Assembly: GCF_021654575.1 (NCBI RefSeq)
Contig: NZ_AP024488.1
Span: 2,751,501-2,815,500, forward strand
Length of the DNA stretch: 64,000 nt
Source of the DNA: Desulfoluna limicola
Lineage (GTDB): Bacteria > Desulfobacterota > Desulfobacteria > Desulfobacterales > Desulfolunaceae
Reading direction: 5' to 3'
A program made the position numbers and the translations under genes. The notes beneath the pieces were generated by a model. The model did no database searches. It was not told the DNA's origin and saw only the letters and a list, made by a program, of their open reading frames with translations. Within the stretch, counting starts at the first letter, position 1, and each line of letters starts with the position of its first letter. Below are positions 33,999-43,475 of this stretch, in pieces.

Positions 33999-36299
33999 AT
34001 GGGGCAACAGACGACACAGGCACGTTCCAACATGGTCTTTCCGCACAGATTCTCATGGTTTCTCCTGCTCTGCCTACTCTTCCTCTTTCCCCCCGTCGCC
34101 TCCGCCGCCCCGAAGCCTGGCAGCGCACCGGTGAACATCACCGCAGACCGCCTGTCCCACGATTCAGCCAAAGGGGTGTACACAGCCGAAGGCGATGTCC
34201 TGGTCACGGACGGCTCTGTGACCCTGAACGCCGACCGGGTCATCTACCACCTGGAAGAGGGGACGGCCGAGGCGGAGGGCAACGTCCGCCTTGTTTCCGA
34301 CGGAGAAGAGGTGACCGCCGAGGCTGTTACCTATGCCATGGAGAGCCAGGAAGGAACCATCAGCAACGGCACCGTCTTCATCAAAAGCCGCAACCTGTGG
34401 ATCCACAGTGATTCCCTTGAAAAACGCGGGGAGAATCGCTACACCGCCGACCGGGTCCGGATCACCACCTGCGACGGGGAAAACCCCGACTGGGCCATTA
34501 CCGGTAGAAAGCTCGACCTCACCATCGAAGGCTATGGCACGGCCCGACACGTGATGCTGGAAACCGCCGGCGTCCCCGTGATCTACACGCCGTACCTCCT
34601 CTTCCCCGTAAAAATAAAACGACAGACCGGCCTCCTCCCCCCCACGGTAAGCTACTCCTCACGCAAGGGCATCGATGTGATTCAGCCCCTGTTCATCACC
34701 TTGGGTGACAGCATGGATGCCACCGTCACCACCAACTACATGGCAGACCGGGGAACAAGGCTCGGCGGAGAATTCCGCTACATGGCCAGCCCCAGATCCA
34801 AGGGGATCCTCTTTGCCGAAGGGTTTAACGACCGGAAGATCGACGACGGCACTGCCGCAGGGTCCGACTACGGATACAGCGGCAGCCCGGACCGGACCAA
34901 CACCGACCGCTACTGGTTCCGGGGAAAGCTCGACCAGAGCCTTCCCGGTGGGTTCAATGCCAAACTCGATTTCGACTGGGTCAGCGACCAGGACTACCTG
35001 AGGGAGTTCAAAGACGGGCCCGGCGGATACACCTCCACCCAGGACGGCATGGAGGAGTTCATGGGGCGAAGCATCGACGACCACACCGACACGGTTCGAA
35101 CCAACAGCCTCTCCGTGGTCAAATCCACCAACGCCTTCACCGCCAGCCTTTCCGGCATCTGGAACGATGATGTGGTCGCCCGCTCACAGGAGACCGACGA
35201 CAACACCCTCCAGCAACTCCCCACCCTGACGGTCACCCAATCCCGAAGCGCCCTGGGCTCCTCGGGGCTCCAATACTCCATGGAGGGAGGGGCGACCAAG
35301 TTCTACCGCCAGGACCTCACAACCGCCACCTATGACGGAGAGCGCAGCTACGTCCTGCCCAAAGTCTACATGCCTTTCAAGGTCGGCGCCTTCTCTGTGG
35401 ACCCCAGGGCAGGGCTCCGGGGCCTCTGGTGGGACACCAACACCTATGATGCCACAAGCCCTCTTGCCGGCACCCAGACGGCCGCCGTCCCTGAGTTCAC
35501 CACCGACCTGTCCACCGAGTTTTACCGTATTTTCGAGACGGAGGCCTCCTGGGCCGACAAGGTCCGCCACCGGATCAAACCCACCCTTACCTACGACTGG
35601 CAGGACGACCTGGACGACACCCTCTACCCGACCTTTGACACCGTGGATGAGCTTGACGGAAAAAACAATGTCACCTTAAAGCTCTTCTCAACCCTGACCT
35701 CAAAAAAGGGCGAAGGCGACAACCCCACTTACCGGGACTTCGTCACCGGCACCCTCTCCCAGACCTGGGACATCAACGAGGAGCGGGAGGCCGATCAGGC
35801 CGAGTGGCGAAACGGCCTCACCAAGGAGCCCCTCAAGCCGTTTTACGCGGACCTCACCTTTTACCCGGTGGACGGTCTCTCCTTTAAATTCGACGGGACC
35901 TGGAGCTGGTACGAATCCGAAATCCTCACCCAGAACACCTCCCTGACCCTGGGAAGCGGCTTGGGGCCTAAGCTCACCGTCAGCCACCGAAAAACCCGGG
36001 ACCCTCTGGAGAGCATCCACGAAAGCCTCGGCATCACCCCTTCAGCAAGCTACGACTCTTCGGAGAACCTGGTCACCACCCTGAACATGGGGCTGGGGCG
36101 AGGCTTCTACCTGGACATGGAATACGAACGGGACCTTTTAAATGGCACCGACATCACCAAAAAGTGCGGCGTTACTTACAAGGCCTCCTGCTGGGCCGTC
36201 TTCACACGGTTCGAAGACTCCACCGACGACACAAAAATCACCTTCGGCGTGGAACTCACAGGCTTAGGCGGTTTTGACAGCAGCTACAGCACGGATTAA
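33999..36299 (+). CDS. lptD: LPS-assembly outer-membrane protein LptD
   Basis: A 766-residue outer-membrane protein that inserts lipopolysaccharide into the outer leaflet. A signal peptide (FLLLCLLFLFPPVASA) is followed by an LptA-like OstA domain (about 45-150: NITADRLSHDSAKGVYTAEG, and LNADRVIYHLEEGTAEAEGN). The large beta-barrel domain begins near GVPVIYTPYLLFPVKIKRQTG and LLPPTVSYSSRKGID, the family's hallmark. A Cys in TTCDGENPDW and two near the end (KKCGVTYKASCWAV) could form the disulphides known in LptD. The start may be the second ATG at 34032. Its presence shows that the cell makes LPS. Confidence 0.93.
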   Translation: MGQQTTQARSNMVFPHRFSWFLLLCLLFLFPPVASAAPKPGSAPVNITADRLSHDSAKGVYTAEGDVLVTDGSVTLNADRVIYHLEEGTAEAEGNVRLVSDGEEVTAEAVTYAMESQEGTISNGTVFIKSRNLWIHSDSLEKRGENRYTADRVRITTCDGENPDWAITGRKLDLTIEGYGTARHVMLETAGVPVIYTPYLLFPVKIKRQTGLLPPTVSYSSRKGIDVIQPLFITLGDSMDATVTTNYMADRGTRLGGEFRYMASPRSKGILFAEGFNDRKIDDGTAAGSDYGYSGSPDRTNTDRYWFRGKLDQSLPGGFNAKLDFDWVSDQDYLREFKDGPGGYTSTQDGMEEFMGRSIDDHTDTVRTNSLSVVKSTNAFTASLSGIWNDDVVARSQETDDNTLQQLPTLTVTQSRSALGSSGLQYSMEGGATKFYRQDLTTATYDGERSYVLPKVYMPFKVGAFSVDPRAGLRGLWWDTNTYDATSPLAGTQTAAVPEFTTDLSTEFYRIFETEASWADKVRHRIKPTLTYDWQDDLDDTLYPTFDTVDELDGKNNVTLKLFSTLTSKKGEGDNPTYRDFVTGTLSQTWDINEEREADQAEWRNGLTKEPLKPFYADLTFYPVDGLSFKFDGTWSWYESEILTQNTSLTLGSGLGPKLTVSHRKTRDPLESIHESLGITPSASYDSSENLVTTLNMGLGRGFYLDMEYERDLLNGTDITKKCGVTYKASCWAVFTRFEDSTDDTKITFGVELTGLGGFDSSYSTD

Positions 36300-36371
36300 C
36301 CCCATGGCCGGACCGAGCGCTGCCTTGCAAGGCTCTCCGCACGGCCGTGACACCCTTTTAAGGATCTTCAC

Positions 36372-36890
36372 ATGACAATCATCGACCCCAACAAAAGCTT
36401 GTGGTACGCCCTTCACACGCGGAGCCGATTTGAAAATGTGGTTTTCGATAACCTGACCAAAAAATCCCTTGAAGCCTTTCTCCCCAAGATGAAAAAGCCA
36501 AGCCGGAGAAAGGACCGCCGCGTGATCTTAGACGTCCCGATCTTTCCCGGGTACGTATTTGTCAAGGCCGGCCTCACCCCGGAGACCCATCTCTCCATCT
36601 TGAAGACCATCGGGGTGGTCCGTGTCCTGGGCAGCAACCAGGGACCGGTTCCCATCCCCGAGGAGTCCCTCTCCTCCCTGCGCATCATGGTTGATGCAGG
36701 GGAAGAGATCTTCACCGCCGCAGCCTTCATGGAAGGGGACCTGGTCATCGTCGTCGAAGGCCCCTTCAAAGGCCTCACCGGCATCTTTGCCAAGCATCTC
36801 GGCCAGGGAAGGGTCGTTGTCAACATCGATATCCTGGGCCAGTCGGCAGCGGTCCATGTCTCCGATACCGACATAGAGCGTATCCCGTAA
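36372..36890 (+). CDS. NusG/RfaH-family transcription antitermination factor
   Basis: A 172-residue NusG paralogue of the specialised UpxY/RfaH sort. The NGN domain starts WYALHTRSRFENVVFDNLTK, followed by EAFLPKMKKPSRRKDRR and PIFPGYVFVKAGL. The KOW domain follows: FMEGDLVIVVEGPFKGLTGIF. True NusG usually sits between secE and rplK; this does not. Specialised paralogues help RNA polymerase to read long polysaccharide or surface-structure operons. Here it is between lptD and an HU gene, 72 bases after the lptD stop. Which operon it serves is not visible. No ops-like recruitment sequence was found by eye. Confidence 0.85.
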   Translation: MTIIDPNKSLWYALHTRSRFENVVFDNLTKKSLEAFLPKMKKPSRRKDRRVILDVPIFPGYVFVKAGLTPETHLSILKTIGVVRVLGSNQGPVPIPEESLSSLRIMVDAGEEIFTAAAFMEGDLVIVVEGPFKGLTGIFAKHLGQGRVVVNIDILGQSAAVHVSDTDIERIP

Positions 36891-37001
36891 AGAGAGGCCT
36901 TAAGCCCTGCTTCAGAAATGCGGCGAGGCACAGCCATCATTCCGGAAACCCCTCTGAAATCAGTTTTTTCCACAAACCGCTCAAAACTTCTCCATAACCC
37001 C

Positions 37002-37030
37002 TTGACTTGCTATGGATTTACGTTTATTTA
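37002..37030 (+). promoter_or_regulatory. Promoter of the HU gene
   Basis: TTGACT at 37002-37007 and TATTTA at 37025-37030, with 17 bases between. About 65 bases upstream of the HU start codon. Confidence 0.55.
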
Positions 37031-37096
37031 AGAGCGGTACTGCGCCGATCCGGCGAGAAATTTGAAAGATAAGTCTTAGTATTCTAAGGAGGATGT

Positions 37097-37372
37097 ATGA
37101 ATAAACTGGAGCTGATCTCCACACTGAAAAACGAAGCCAATATTTCCAAAGCGGAAGCTGCGGAAGTTGTACAGATCTTTTTCGACTCAATGACCGATGC
37201 CCTCACCCGAGGTGACCGTGTAGAAATCCGCGGTCTGTGTTCCTTTTACGTCAAAGAATACAAGAGCTACACCGGCCGTAACCCGAAAACCGGTGACAAA
37301 GTTCTCATCAGCCCCAAGAAGCTGCCTTTCTTCAAGTGTGGCAAAGAGCTCAAGGAGCGCGTCGACTACTAA
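37097..37372 (+). CDS. hup: HU/IHF-family nucleoid DNA-binding protein
   Basis: A 91-residue histone-like protein that bends and compacts DNA as a dimer. NKLELISTLKNEANISKAEA and VVQIFFDSMTDALTRGDRVE form the helical base. VEIRGLCSFYVKEYKSYTGR and NPKTGDKVLISPKKLPFFK provide the beta arms with the conserved R-N-P-x-T-G tip that intercalates DNA. AAGGAGG lies five bases before the ATG. A consensus-like promoter precedes it and a hairpin follows. Whether it is HU or an IHF-like member cannot be decided from sequence alone. Confidence 0.93.
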   Translation: MNKLELISTLKNEANISKAEAAEVVQIFFDSMTDALTRGDRVEIRGLCSFYVKEYKSYTGRNPKTGDKVLISPKKLPFFKCGKELKERVDY

Positions 37373-37455
37373 CGCATCCACCGGGTATGACACCGTCCGC
37401 CTTAACAGCATCAGACGGTGTCACCGACAAGCAGTCGGGACAGCCAAGGCACTGC

Positions 37456-37496
37456 CGGGACGGTAAACAACAGGGAGATTCTCCCGAACCGTCCCG
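37456..37496 (+). terminator. Hairpin between hup and holB
   Basis: CGGGACGGT pairs with ACCGTCCCG, enclosing a smaller stem GGGAG/CTCCC. It is followed by a short T-run (TTTTTG) 12 bases on. It probably ends the hup transcript. Confidence 0.6.
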
Positions 37497-37576
37497 AGTC
37501 ACGTGCCCTTTTTGTTTAAAAAAGACGTTTCCCACCCGAACACCTCGCGTCATCACCCAGACAGGTGGCAACATCT

Positions 37577-38593
37577 ATGCTTGAGCATTTACGAGAACAA
37601 GACGGGAGCCTTTCCAGCCTCCTGTCCATGGCACAACACGACACCCTCCCCCACGCCCTGCTCCTCTCCGGACCGGCCGGCACAGGCAAAGAGGAAGCGG
37701 CCCTGGCCCTGGCCCAGATCCTCAACTGCCAAGAGGCCGCGACGCCCTCGCCGCACCCCTCCGCTGACTTTTTCTCCCATCGCTGCGGCGCCTGCCGAAG
37801 CTGTCGGAAAATCACTGCCGGAACCCACCCGGACATCCGTGTTATCGAGCCGGATGGCAGCCATATCAAGATTGCGCAGATCCGTGATCTATGCAATACT
37901 CTGCTTGCAAAACCGCTGGAGGCAACCCATCGGGTCATCCTGATCAAGGAAGCGGGCCGCATGAACCGCGAAGCGGCCAACGCCCTTTTAAAGGTGCTTG
38001 AAGAACCCCCGGCCGGGACTTTTTTTGTCCTGACCACAAGCCAGCCTTCGGAGCTTCTGCCCACGGTTCTCTCGCGCTGTCAGCTGGTCCGGTTTCGCCC
38101 CCTTGCACAGGAGACGGTGGTGCGCTGCCTGATGGAAGAGGCAACCCTTCCCCGCCAGCAAGCTGAATCGGTGGCTGCCTTGAGTGACGGGAGCCTCGCC
38201 CGGGCCCGCGACATGGTGTCCGGTAAAGGCGGCGTGGAGGCCTGGCTTACACAGCGCAACTGGCTCTTCACAGCCCTTCCCCTGCCGGGACGCGGCGACC
38301 TGTCCCACGCCCTGGCCTTTGCTGAAGTGCTGGGACGGGACAAGGAGAAGGCCATCCGGTCTCTCTCCCTCATCGGGCACTACCTTCACGACCTGATGGT
38401 GTGCCAGATAGCCCCAGACCGTGTGGTAAACCGAGATCTTCTACCGCAGCTGGAAGCCGATGCGGCCCGGTTTGCCTTGTCACGCCTCACCGTCATGGCC
38501 GATACGGTTCGGGACACCCTCGATCGCATCGAGGGCAACACCGTCCTTCGGCACACCCTGGAGGTGATGGCATTGAAGTTGATGCAGAGCTGA
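37577..38593 (+). CDS. holB: DNA polymerase III delta-prime subunit
   Basis: A 338-residue clamp-loader subunit. The ATG at 37577 has AGGTGG eight bases upstream; a GTG four codons earlier is possible. PHALLLSGPAGTGKEEAA holds the P-loop, RCGACRSCRK is part of the zinc module, and DIRVIEPDGSHIKIAQIRDL is the typical sensor/partner strand. IKEAGRMNREAANALLKVLE EPP-like Walker B region follows, then TVLSRCQLVRF with the SRC arginine finger. The length fits HolB rather than DnaX. It loads the beta clamp onto primed DNA together with delta and tau. It is followed by ricT with a 139-base gap. Confidence 0.9.
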   Translation: MLEHLREQDGSLSSLLSMAQHDTLPHALLLSGPAGTGKEEAALALAQILNCQEAATPSPHPSADFFSHRCGACRSCRKITAGTHPDIRVIEPDGSHIKIAQIRDLCNTLLAKPLEATHRVILIKEAGRMNREAANALLKVLEEPPAGTFFVLTTSQPSELLPTVLSRCQLVRFRPLAQETVVRCLMEEATLPRQQAESVAALSDGSLARARDMVSGKGGVEAWLTQRNWLFTALPLPGRGDLSHALAFAEVLGRDKEKAIRSLSLIGHYLHDLMVCQIAPDRVVNRDLLPQLEADAARFALSRLTVMADTVRDTLDRIEGNTVLRHTLEVMALKLMQS

Positions 38594-38732
38594 CCCGTTC
38601 GGCTTCCTTTGTCATATCCCGCTGTCGAACCAGAGCCCAATGGCCCCTGGCCCGTGCAGACAGGATATCGGTGCTTTCGCAGACACGCGCGACAAGCAGC
38701 CCTTTTACACCCAAGCAGTGTGGCACAACCCT

Positions 38733-39542
38733 ATGGAAAAAGTAGTCGGCATTCGGTTTAAACCAGCCGGAAAAATATACGATTTTAACAGCGGGCCCTA
38801 TGTCCTCAACGTCGGTGACAAAGTGATCGTCACCACCGAGCAGGGCCTCGGCCTGGGCGTGGTGGCCACCCCACCTGAGCCTCTCAACAAAAAAGAGACC
38901 AGCAGCCCCTTGAAAAAGGTGTTCCGCCTGGCAACGAATGAAGACGTGGTGCAACGGGAGAAGAACATTCTTCTCGAAACCGAAGCCCACGATTTCTGCC
39001 AGAAGCAGGTGGAAAAGCTGAAACTGGAGATGAACCTCTTTGCAGTGGAGAGCACCTTTGACGCCAGCAAACTCACCTTCTTTTTCACCGCAGACGGCCG
39101 TGTGGATTTCCGCGAACTGGTCAAAATTCTTGTTCGCCAGTTCCGCCTGCGCATCGAAATGCGCCAGGTCGGCATCCGCAACCAGGCAAAGATGTGTGGT
39201 GGTTTGGGGCGGTGCGGCCGCGAAATCTGCTGTTCCTCCTTCATTGAAAAATTCGAACCGGTCTCCATCAAGATGGCCAAGGAGCAGGGGCTTTCCCTTA
39301 ACCCCACCAAGATATCCGGCCTGTGTGGGCGGCTCATGTGCTGCCTCACCTTTGAAGACGGCACCTACAAGAAGCTCAAAGAGTGCTACCCCAAGGTGGG
39401 GAAGTTCGTCACGACGGACAAAGGCCGCGGAAAAGTGATTCGTCACAACGTCATCGGCAACCGCCTGACGGTAAGACTGGATGAGGGGGGCGAGTACGAA
39501 GCCGACCTTGCCAATGTCAAGCAGGACAAGCCCAAAGGGTAA
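38733..39542 (+). CDS. ricT: PSP1/RicT-family regulatory protein
   Basis: A 269-residue protein of the PSP1 domain family (YaaT/RicT). In Firmicutes RicT helps RNA maturation with RNase Y; holB-ricT-metG order is conserved in many bacteria and seen here. The start at 38733 begins MEKVVGIRFKPAGKIYDF. The PSP1 core has VDFRELVKILVRQFRLRIEM and RQVGIRNQAKMCGGLGRCG. It holds the Cys clusters CGGLGRCGREICC and GLCGRLMCCLTFE, the ligands for an iron-sulfur centre in characterised relatives. No Shine-Dalgarno is obvious. It likely acts in RNA processing; the partner in this organism, which uses RNase J, is unknown. Confidence 0.88.
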   Translation: MEKVVGIRFKPAGKIYDFNSGPYVLNVGDKVIVTTEQGLGLGVVATPPEPLNKKETSSPLKKVFRLATNEDVVQREKNILLETEAHDFCQKQVEKLKLEMNLFAVESTFDASKLTFFFTADGRVDFRELVKILVRQFRLRIEMRQVGIRNQAKMCGGLGRCGREICCSSFIEKFEPVSIKMAKEQGLSLNPTKISGLCGRLMCCLTFEDGTYKKLKECYPKVGKFVTTDKGRGKVIRHNVIGNRLTVRLDEGGEYEADLANVKQDKPKG

Positions 39543-39739
39543 GGCCCGTAAACAAGCAAGCGGCCAGGGACGAGTCCGTCGGCAAAACGAGGTCACTCGT
39601 TTACACAACAATGCCTTTGTTCCCGCTTCGGACGGCACCTTACATGGCGCCTGCTTTTTTGTGTACCAGCACTGTTTACCAGGCCCTCACCCGGCACCAT
39701 GACCGGTCAGCAATGACAACACCGAAACGATGAAAAGAG

Positions 39740-41677
39740 ATGAGATCCATGAATCAGACCGATCCTTTTTATATTACGACCCCCATCTATTACGTGAACG
39801 CCAAGCCCCACCTGGGCCATGCCTACACCACCATCGCAGCCGACGTGGTGAGCCGATTCCACAAGATGATCGGCGCCCCCACCTACTTTCTCACCGGCAC
39901 CGATGAGCACGGGGACAAGATTGCCGAGGCGGCAGAGATCAACAACTGCAGCCCCAAGGAGTACGCCGACAAGATCAGCGCTCTGTTCAAGGATCTCTGG
40001 CCCAAACTCTCCGTTGAAAACGACCACTTTATCCGCACCACGGATGAGAGCCATAAAAAGGTGGTGGCCGATGTCTTGCAGAAGATCTACGACAGCGGGG
40101 ACATCTACTACTCAGAGTACGAAGGCCTCTACTGCGTGGGCTGTGAACGATTCTACCTCGAGCGTGAGCTGGTGGACGGCAAGTGCCCGGACCACAAAAA
40201 AGAGCCCAAGCGCATCAAGGAGTCCAATTACTTCTTTCGCATGAGCAAGTACCAGCAGTGGCTCATCGACCACATTGAGGCCAACCCCGATTTCATCCGG
40301 CCCAAACAGTACCGAAATGAGGTCCTCTCCTTTTTGAAGGAGCCCCTGGAAGACCTCTGCATCTCCCGGCCCAAGACGCGTCTCACCTGGGGCATCACCC
40401 TTCCCTTTGATGAGAACTACGTTACCTATGTCTGGTTTGATGCGCTGCTCAACTACGTTTCGGCCCTGGGGTACCCCGACAGCGAATCCTTCGCCACCTT
40501 CTGGCCCAAGGTGCAGCACATCGTGGCCAAAGACATCTTGAAAACCCACGCCATTTACTGGCCCACCATGCTTCAGGCAGCCGGCATCCCCATCTACAAC
40601 ACCCTCAATGTCCATGGGTTCTGGAACATGGGTGAGGCGAAAATGTCCAAGAGCCTCGGCAACGTGGCCAGCCCCGAGTACCTCCTCGAAAAGTACGGGG
40701 TGGATGCCTACCGGTTCTTCCTGATGCGGGACATGGCCTTCGGACACGACTCCAACTTCTCCGAAGAAGCCATCGTCAAACGAATCAACTACGACCTGGC
40801 CAACGACCTGGGGAACCTCTTCTCCCGCGTGGTGGCCATGAGCTTCAAATACTTCGGCGGGGTGGTCCCCGAACCCGACAGTGATCTTATGGATGAGCTC
40901 TCCCTTTCAGCCGATGCCACGGCCACCCTTGAAGCCTTTCAAACCGAAATGCCCCTCTTTGCCTTTGACCGGGCTTTAAAAGCGGTGTGGGGGTTTGTCA
41001 GCCGCATGAACAAGTACGTGGATGAAACCGCCCCCTGGGACCTTGCCAAGGACGACGCCCTGGCCCCTCGCCTGAAAACGGTGATGTACAACCTCCTGGA
41101 AGGCCTCCGTGTGGTGGCGGGCCTCATCGCACCGGTCATGCCGGGCACAGCCAAGACCATGCTCGACCATCTGGGTGCGGGGGACACGCCCATGGTTCTC
41201 TCCGCCTTTGAATCCTGGGGAGCCCTTACGCCAGGCGGCACCATCACCAAAGTGAAGGCCCTCTTCCCCCGCATTGACCTGAAAGACTTAGAAAAGGCCC
41301 AGGAGAAAGCGGCCCCTGCAAAAAAAGAGCTGGCCAACCCCATAAAACCTGAAATCACCTTCGACGATTTTCAGAACCTTGACCTGCGTGTGGGCACCGT
41401 CCTCGATGCAGAGCCCATCCCCAAGGCCAACAAGCTTCTCAAGGTGACTGTGGACCTTGGCGAAGGTTCCCCACGAACCATCGTTGCCGGCATCGCCAAG
41501 AGCTACACCCCCGACGAACTCAAAGGAGCCCAGGTCGTTGTGGTGGCCAACCTCGCCCCGGCCAAACTCATGGGCGTGGAGTCCCAGGGGATGCTCCTTG
41601 CCGCCACAAAGCGCAAGAACCTCTCCCTGGCCACCTTTGCCATGGAAGGGCTGAAGCCGGGAACACCCGTCAAGTAG
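39740..41677 (+). CDS. metG: Methionyl-tRNA synthetase
   Basis: A 645-residue class I enzyme that charges tRNA-Met. The ATP motif is AKPHLGHAYTT (HxGH form) near residue 22, and KMSKS occurs in GEAKMSKSLGN. The knuckle domain carries CVGCERFYL and GKCPDHK zinc ligands. The anticodon-binding region reads NYDLANDLGNLFSRVVAM, and a C-terminal tRNA-binding OB domain follows (about 545-645: ITFDDFQNLDLRVGTVL, then LMGVESQGMLLAATKRKN). All motifs are intact, in contrast to the CysRS-like domain in the window. Two starts (39740, 39749) are possible. A 10-bp hairpin follows the stop. Confidence 0.96.
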   Translation: MRSMNQTDPFYITTPIYYVNAKPHLGHAYTTIAADVVSRFHKMIGAPTYFLTGTDEHGDKIAEAAEINNCSPKEYADKISALFKDLWPKLSVENDHFIRTTDESHKKVVADVLQKIYDSGDIYYSEYEGLYCVGCERFYLERELVDGKCPDHKKEPKRIKESNYFFRMSKYQQWLIDHIEANPDFIRPKQYRNEVLSFLKEPLEDLCISRPKTRLTWGITLPFDENYVTYVWFDALLNYVSALGYPDSESFATFWPKVQHIVAKDILKTHAIYWPTMLQAAGIPIYNTLNVHGFWNMGEAKMSKSLGNVASPEYLLEKYGVDAYRFFLMRDMAFGHDSNFSEEAIVKRINYDLANDLGNLFSRVVAMSFKYFGGVVPEPDSDLMDELSLSADATATLEAFQTEMPLFAFDRALKAVWGFVSRMNKYVDETAPWDLAKDDALAPRLKTVMYNLLEGLRVVAGLIAPVMPGTAKTMLDHLGAGDTPMVLSAFESWGALTPGGTITKVKALFPRIDLKDLEKAQEKAAPAKKELANPIKPEITFDDFQNLDLRVGTVLDAEPIPKANKLLKVTVDLGEGSPRTIVAGIAKSYTPDELKGAQVVVVANLAPAKLMGVESQGMLLAATKRKNLSLATFAMEGLKPGTPVK

Positions 41678-41726
41678 CCCCACAGCTCTTTGCCCGGCTG
41701 AAGGCATGACCACGCACCAGCACTCC

Positions 41727-41750
41727 GCCCGAAGGATGCGTCCTTCGGGC
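41727..41750 (+). terminator. Hairpin after metG
   Basis: GCCCGAAGGA, loop TGCG, TCCTTCGGGC: a perfect 10-bp stem about 50 bases after the metG stop. No T-run follows, so termination efficiency is uncertain. Confidence 0.6.
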
Positions 41751-41868
41751 TGCTTGCAAAGCCGGTGCACACACCTGAATCGGCATCCCGAGTGGACGCC
41801 CTAATGAGCGATACCTTCGCCCCCCCGGGTAGAACGCTGTTAACATCACGACACCTCTGACGAGATTT

Positions 41869-43263
41869 ATGCGACAGCAAAAACAGGACTGGCGAGCTTA
41901 TCAGCAGAGCCTGAAACAGCGCCAGAAAGTCAATAAACGAGTCCTCACCCTCAAAAAGGGGATGGTGCGCGGCCTTGCCGGTGCTGCTTTGGCAGCCCTC
42001 GCCATTGCCCTTTTGGTGACCTTTGTTGCCCATGTAAAGGACCGCGTGAGAACGCCTCAGGAAACCGTTCAGGAGACGAACCCCAACCTTCTCTCCCGGG
42101 ACACCCTGCGAGGCCTCCTTGACTCCCAGCCCCTGGATCGACTGGACCGGCAGGTGCTTCACATTCAGCAGGGAGACAAGGAGCTGACGGTGACCACCAC
42201 CCTCAACCTCGAACTTCAATCCCTTCTCATCAACGAGTTCAAGCGTAACATCGCCCGCAAACGTGGCACGCCCCGATATGTCGCAGCCGTGGCTGTGGAC
42301 CCCGATACGGGGCGCATTCTCTCCATGGCGGGCTTCAGCAAAGACGACGGCACCGGCAACCCCAGTCTTTCGGCCTCTTACCCGGCCGCCAGCATCTTCA
42401 AAATCATCACGGCGTCGGCTGCTGCGGAAAAGTTGAACATCACCCCCACAACACGGCTCTCCTTTAATGGGGGCAAGTACACCCTGTACAAGCGACAGAT
42501 CAATGAGAAGAAAAACAAGTACACAAACACCATCACTTTCCGGGACTCCTTTGCCCAGTCGGTGAACCCCGTGTTCGGAAAGTTAGGGGCCCTGAAGCTG
42601 AAGAGGGAAAATCTTTCTGGCTACGGAGAGAAGTTTCTCTTCAACAAAGAGATTGATTTTGACCTCCCGGTGGAGGTGAGCGCCCTCTCCATCGGAGACG
42701 ACCCCTACCAGTGGGCGGAGGTTGCCTGCGGCTTCAACCGTGTCACCAAAATCTCCCCGCTTCACGGAGCCCTCATTGGCGCGACCGCTCTTACCGGCGG
42801 GGAGATTCCAGCCCCCTACCTTGTGGACTCGGTCCAGACCACCGATGGCGAAGAGATCTATTCCCCGCAACGCCAGAGCCTGGGACGCGCCTTTCCTCAA
42901 CGGGTCTCCACGACCTTGAGTGAGCTGATGCAGCGCACCATCCGCTCAGGAACCGCCAGAAAGAGTTTTTCCGGGTACCGCCGAGACCCCATTTTAAAAA
43001 ACCTGACACTCGGGGGCAAAACCGGGTCCATCTCCAACAAAGAACGAGATGTCCGGGTTGACTGGTTTGTGGGGTTCGCCGAAGAGAAGAAAACCGGCCG
43101 TTCCATGGCCATCGCCGTGGTGGTGGGCCACCAGAAGTACATCGGCACCCGCGCCAGCGCCTATGCAAGAAAGGCCATCACACGCTACTTCAGCACCCCG
43201 GTCACCCCTGAAGCACCCCGGGTCGCCACGGTAAAAAAAACCGAGCCCCCCAGTGATACGTAA
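41869..43263 (+). CDS. Penicillin-binding transpeptidase (single transmembrane anchor)
   Basis: A 464-residue peptidoglycan transpeptidase. A basic cytoplasmic tail (1-30) precedes one membrane helix (about 34-55). The transpeptidase domain has the full active-site set: SIFK (Ser175, Lys178), SVN (231-233) and KTG in GGKTGSIS (384-386). AVDPDTGRILSMAGF and AEVACGFNRVTKISPLHGAL are typical of class B or MrcA-like domains. There is no glycosyltransferase domain and no clear PBP dimerisation module, so it is shorter than PBP2 or PBP3. It may be a specialised cell-wall enzyme. The large GlmS-like gene lies 212 bases downstream in the same direction. Confidence 0.88.
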   Translation: MRQQKQDWRAYQQSLKQRQKVNKRVLTLKKGMVRGLAGAALAALAIALLVTFVAHVKDRVRTPQETVQETNPNLLSRDTLRGLLDSQPLDRLDRQVLHIQQGDKELTVTTTLNLELQSLLINEFKRNIARKRGTPRYVAAVAVDPDTGRILSMAGFSKDDGTGNPSLSASYPAASIFKIITASAAAEKLNITPTTRLSFNGGKYTLYKRQINEKKNKYTNTITFRDSFAQSVNPVFGKLGALKLKRENLSGYGEKFLFNKEIDFDLPVEVSALSIGDDPYQWAEVACGFNRVTKISPLHGALIGATALTGGEIPAPYLVDSVQTTDGEEIYSPQRQSLGRAFPQRVSTTLSELMQRTIRSGTARKSFSGYRRDPILKNLTLGGKTGSISNKERDVRVDWFVGFAEEKKTGRSMAIAVVVGHQKYIGTRASAYARKAITRYFSTPVTPEAPRVATVKKTEPPSDT

Positions 43264-43475
43264 CAGCAGCCCATTTTTTCAGGCCGTTCGCCAACAGGTG
43301 TGGTATAACGCTTGAAATCGTTCAGCCCCGTCAAAGGGGCGACGGCCGCATGACCGGTGGACCAACAAAGCCCCGTAGATTCGCAACGGAGCCCACCCCA
43401 CAAACCAATCGCGCCCGGCCTAAGAGGCCGCAGCAGTAAAAAGGCGCCCCCTATACTTCATCGGAGACTCTGCAG

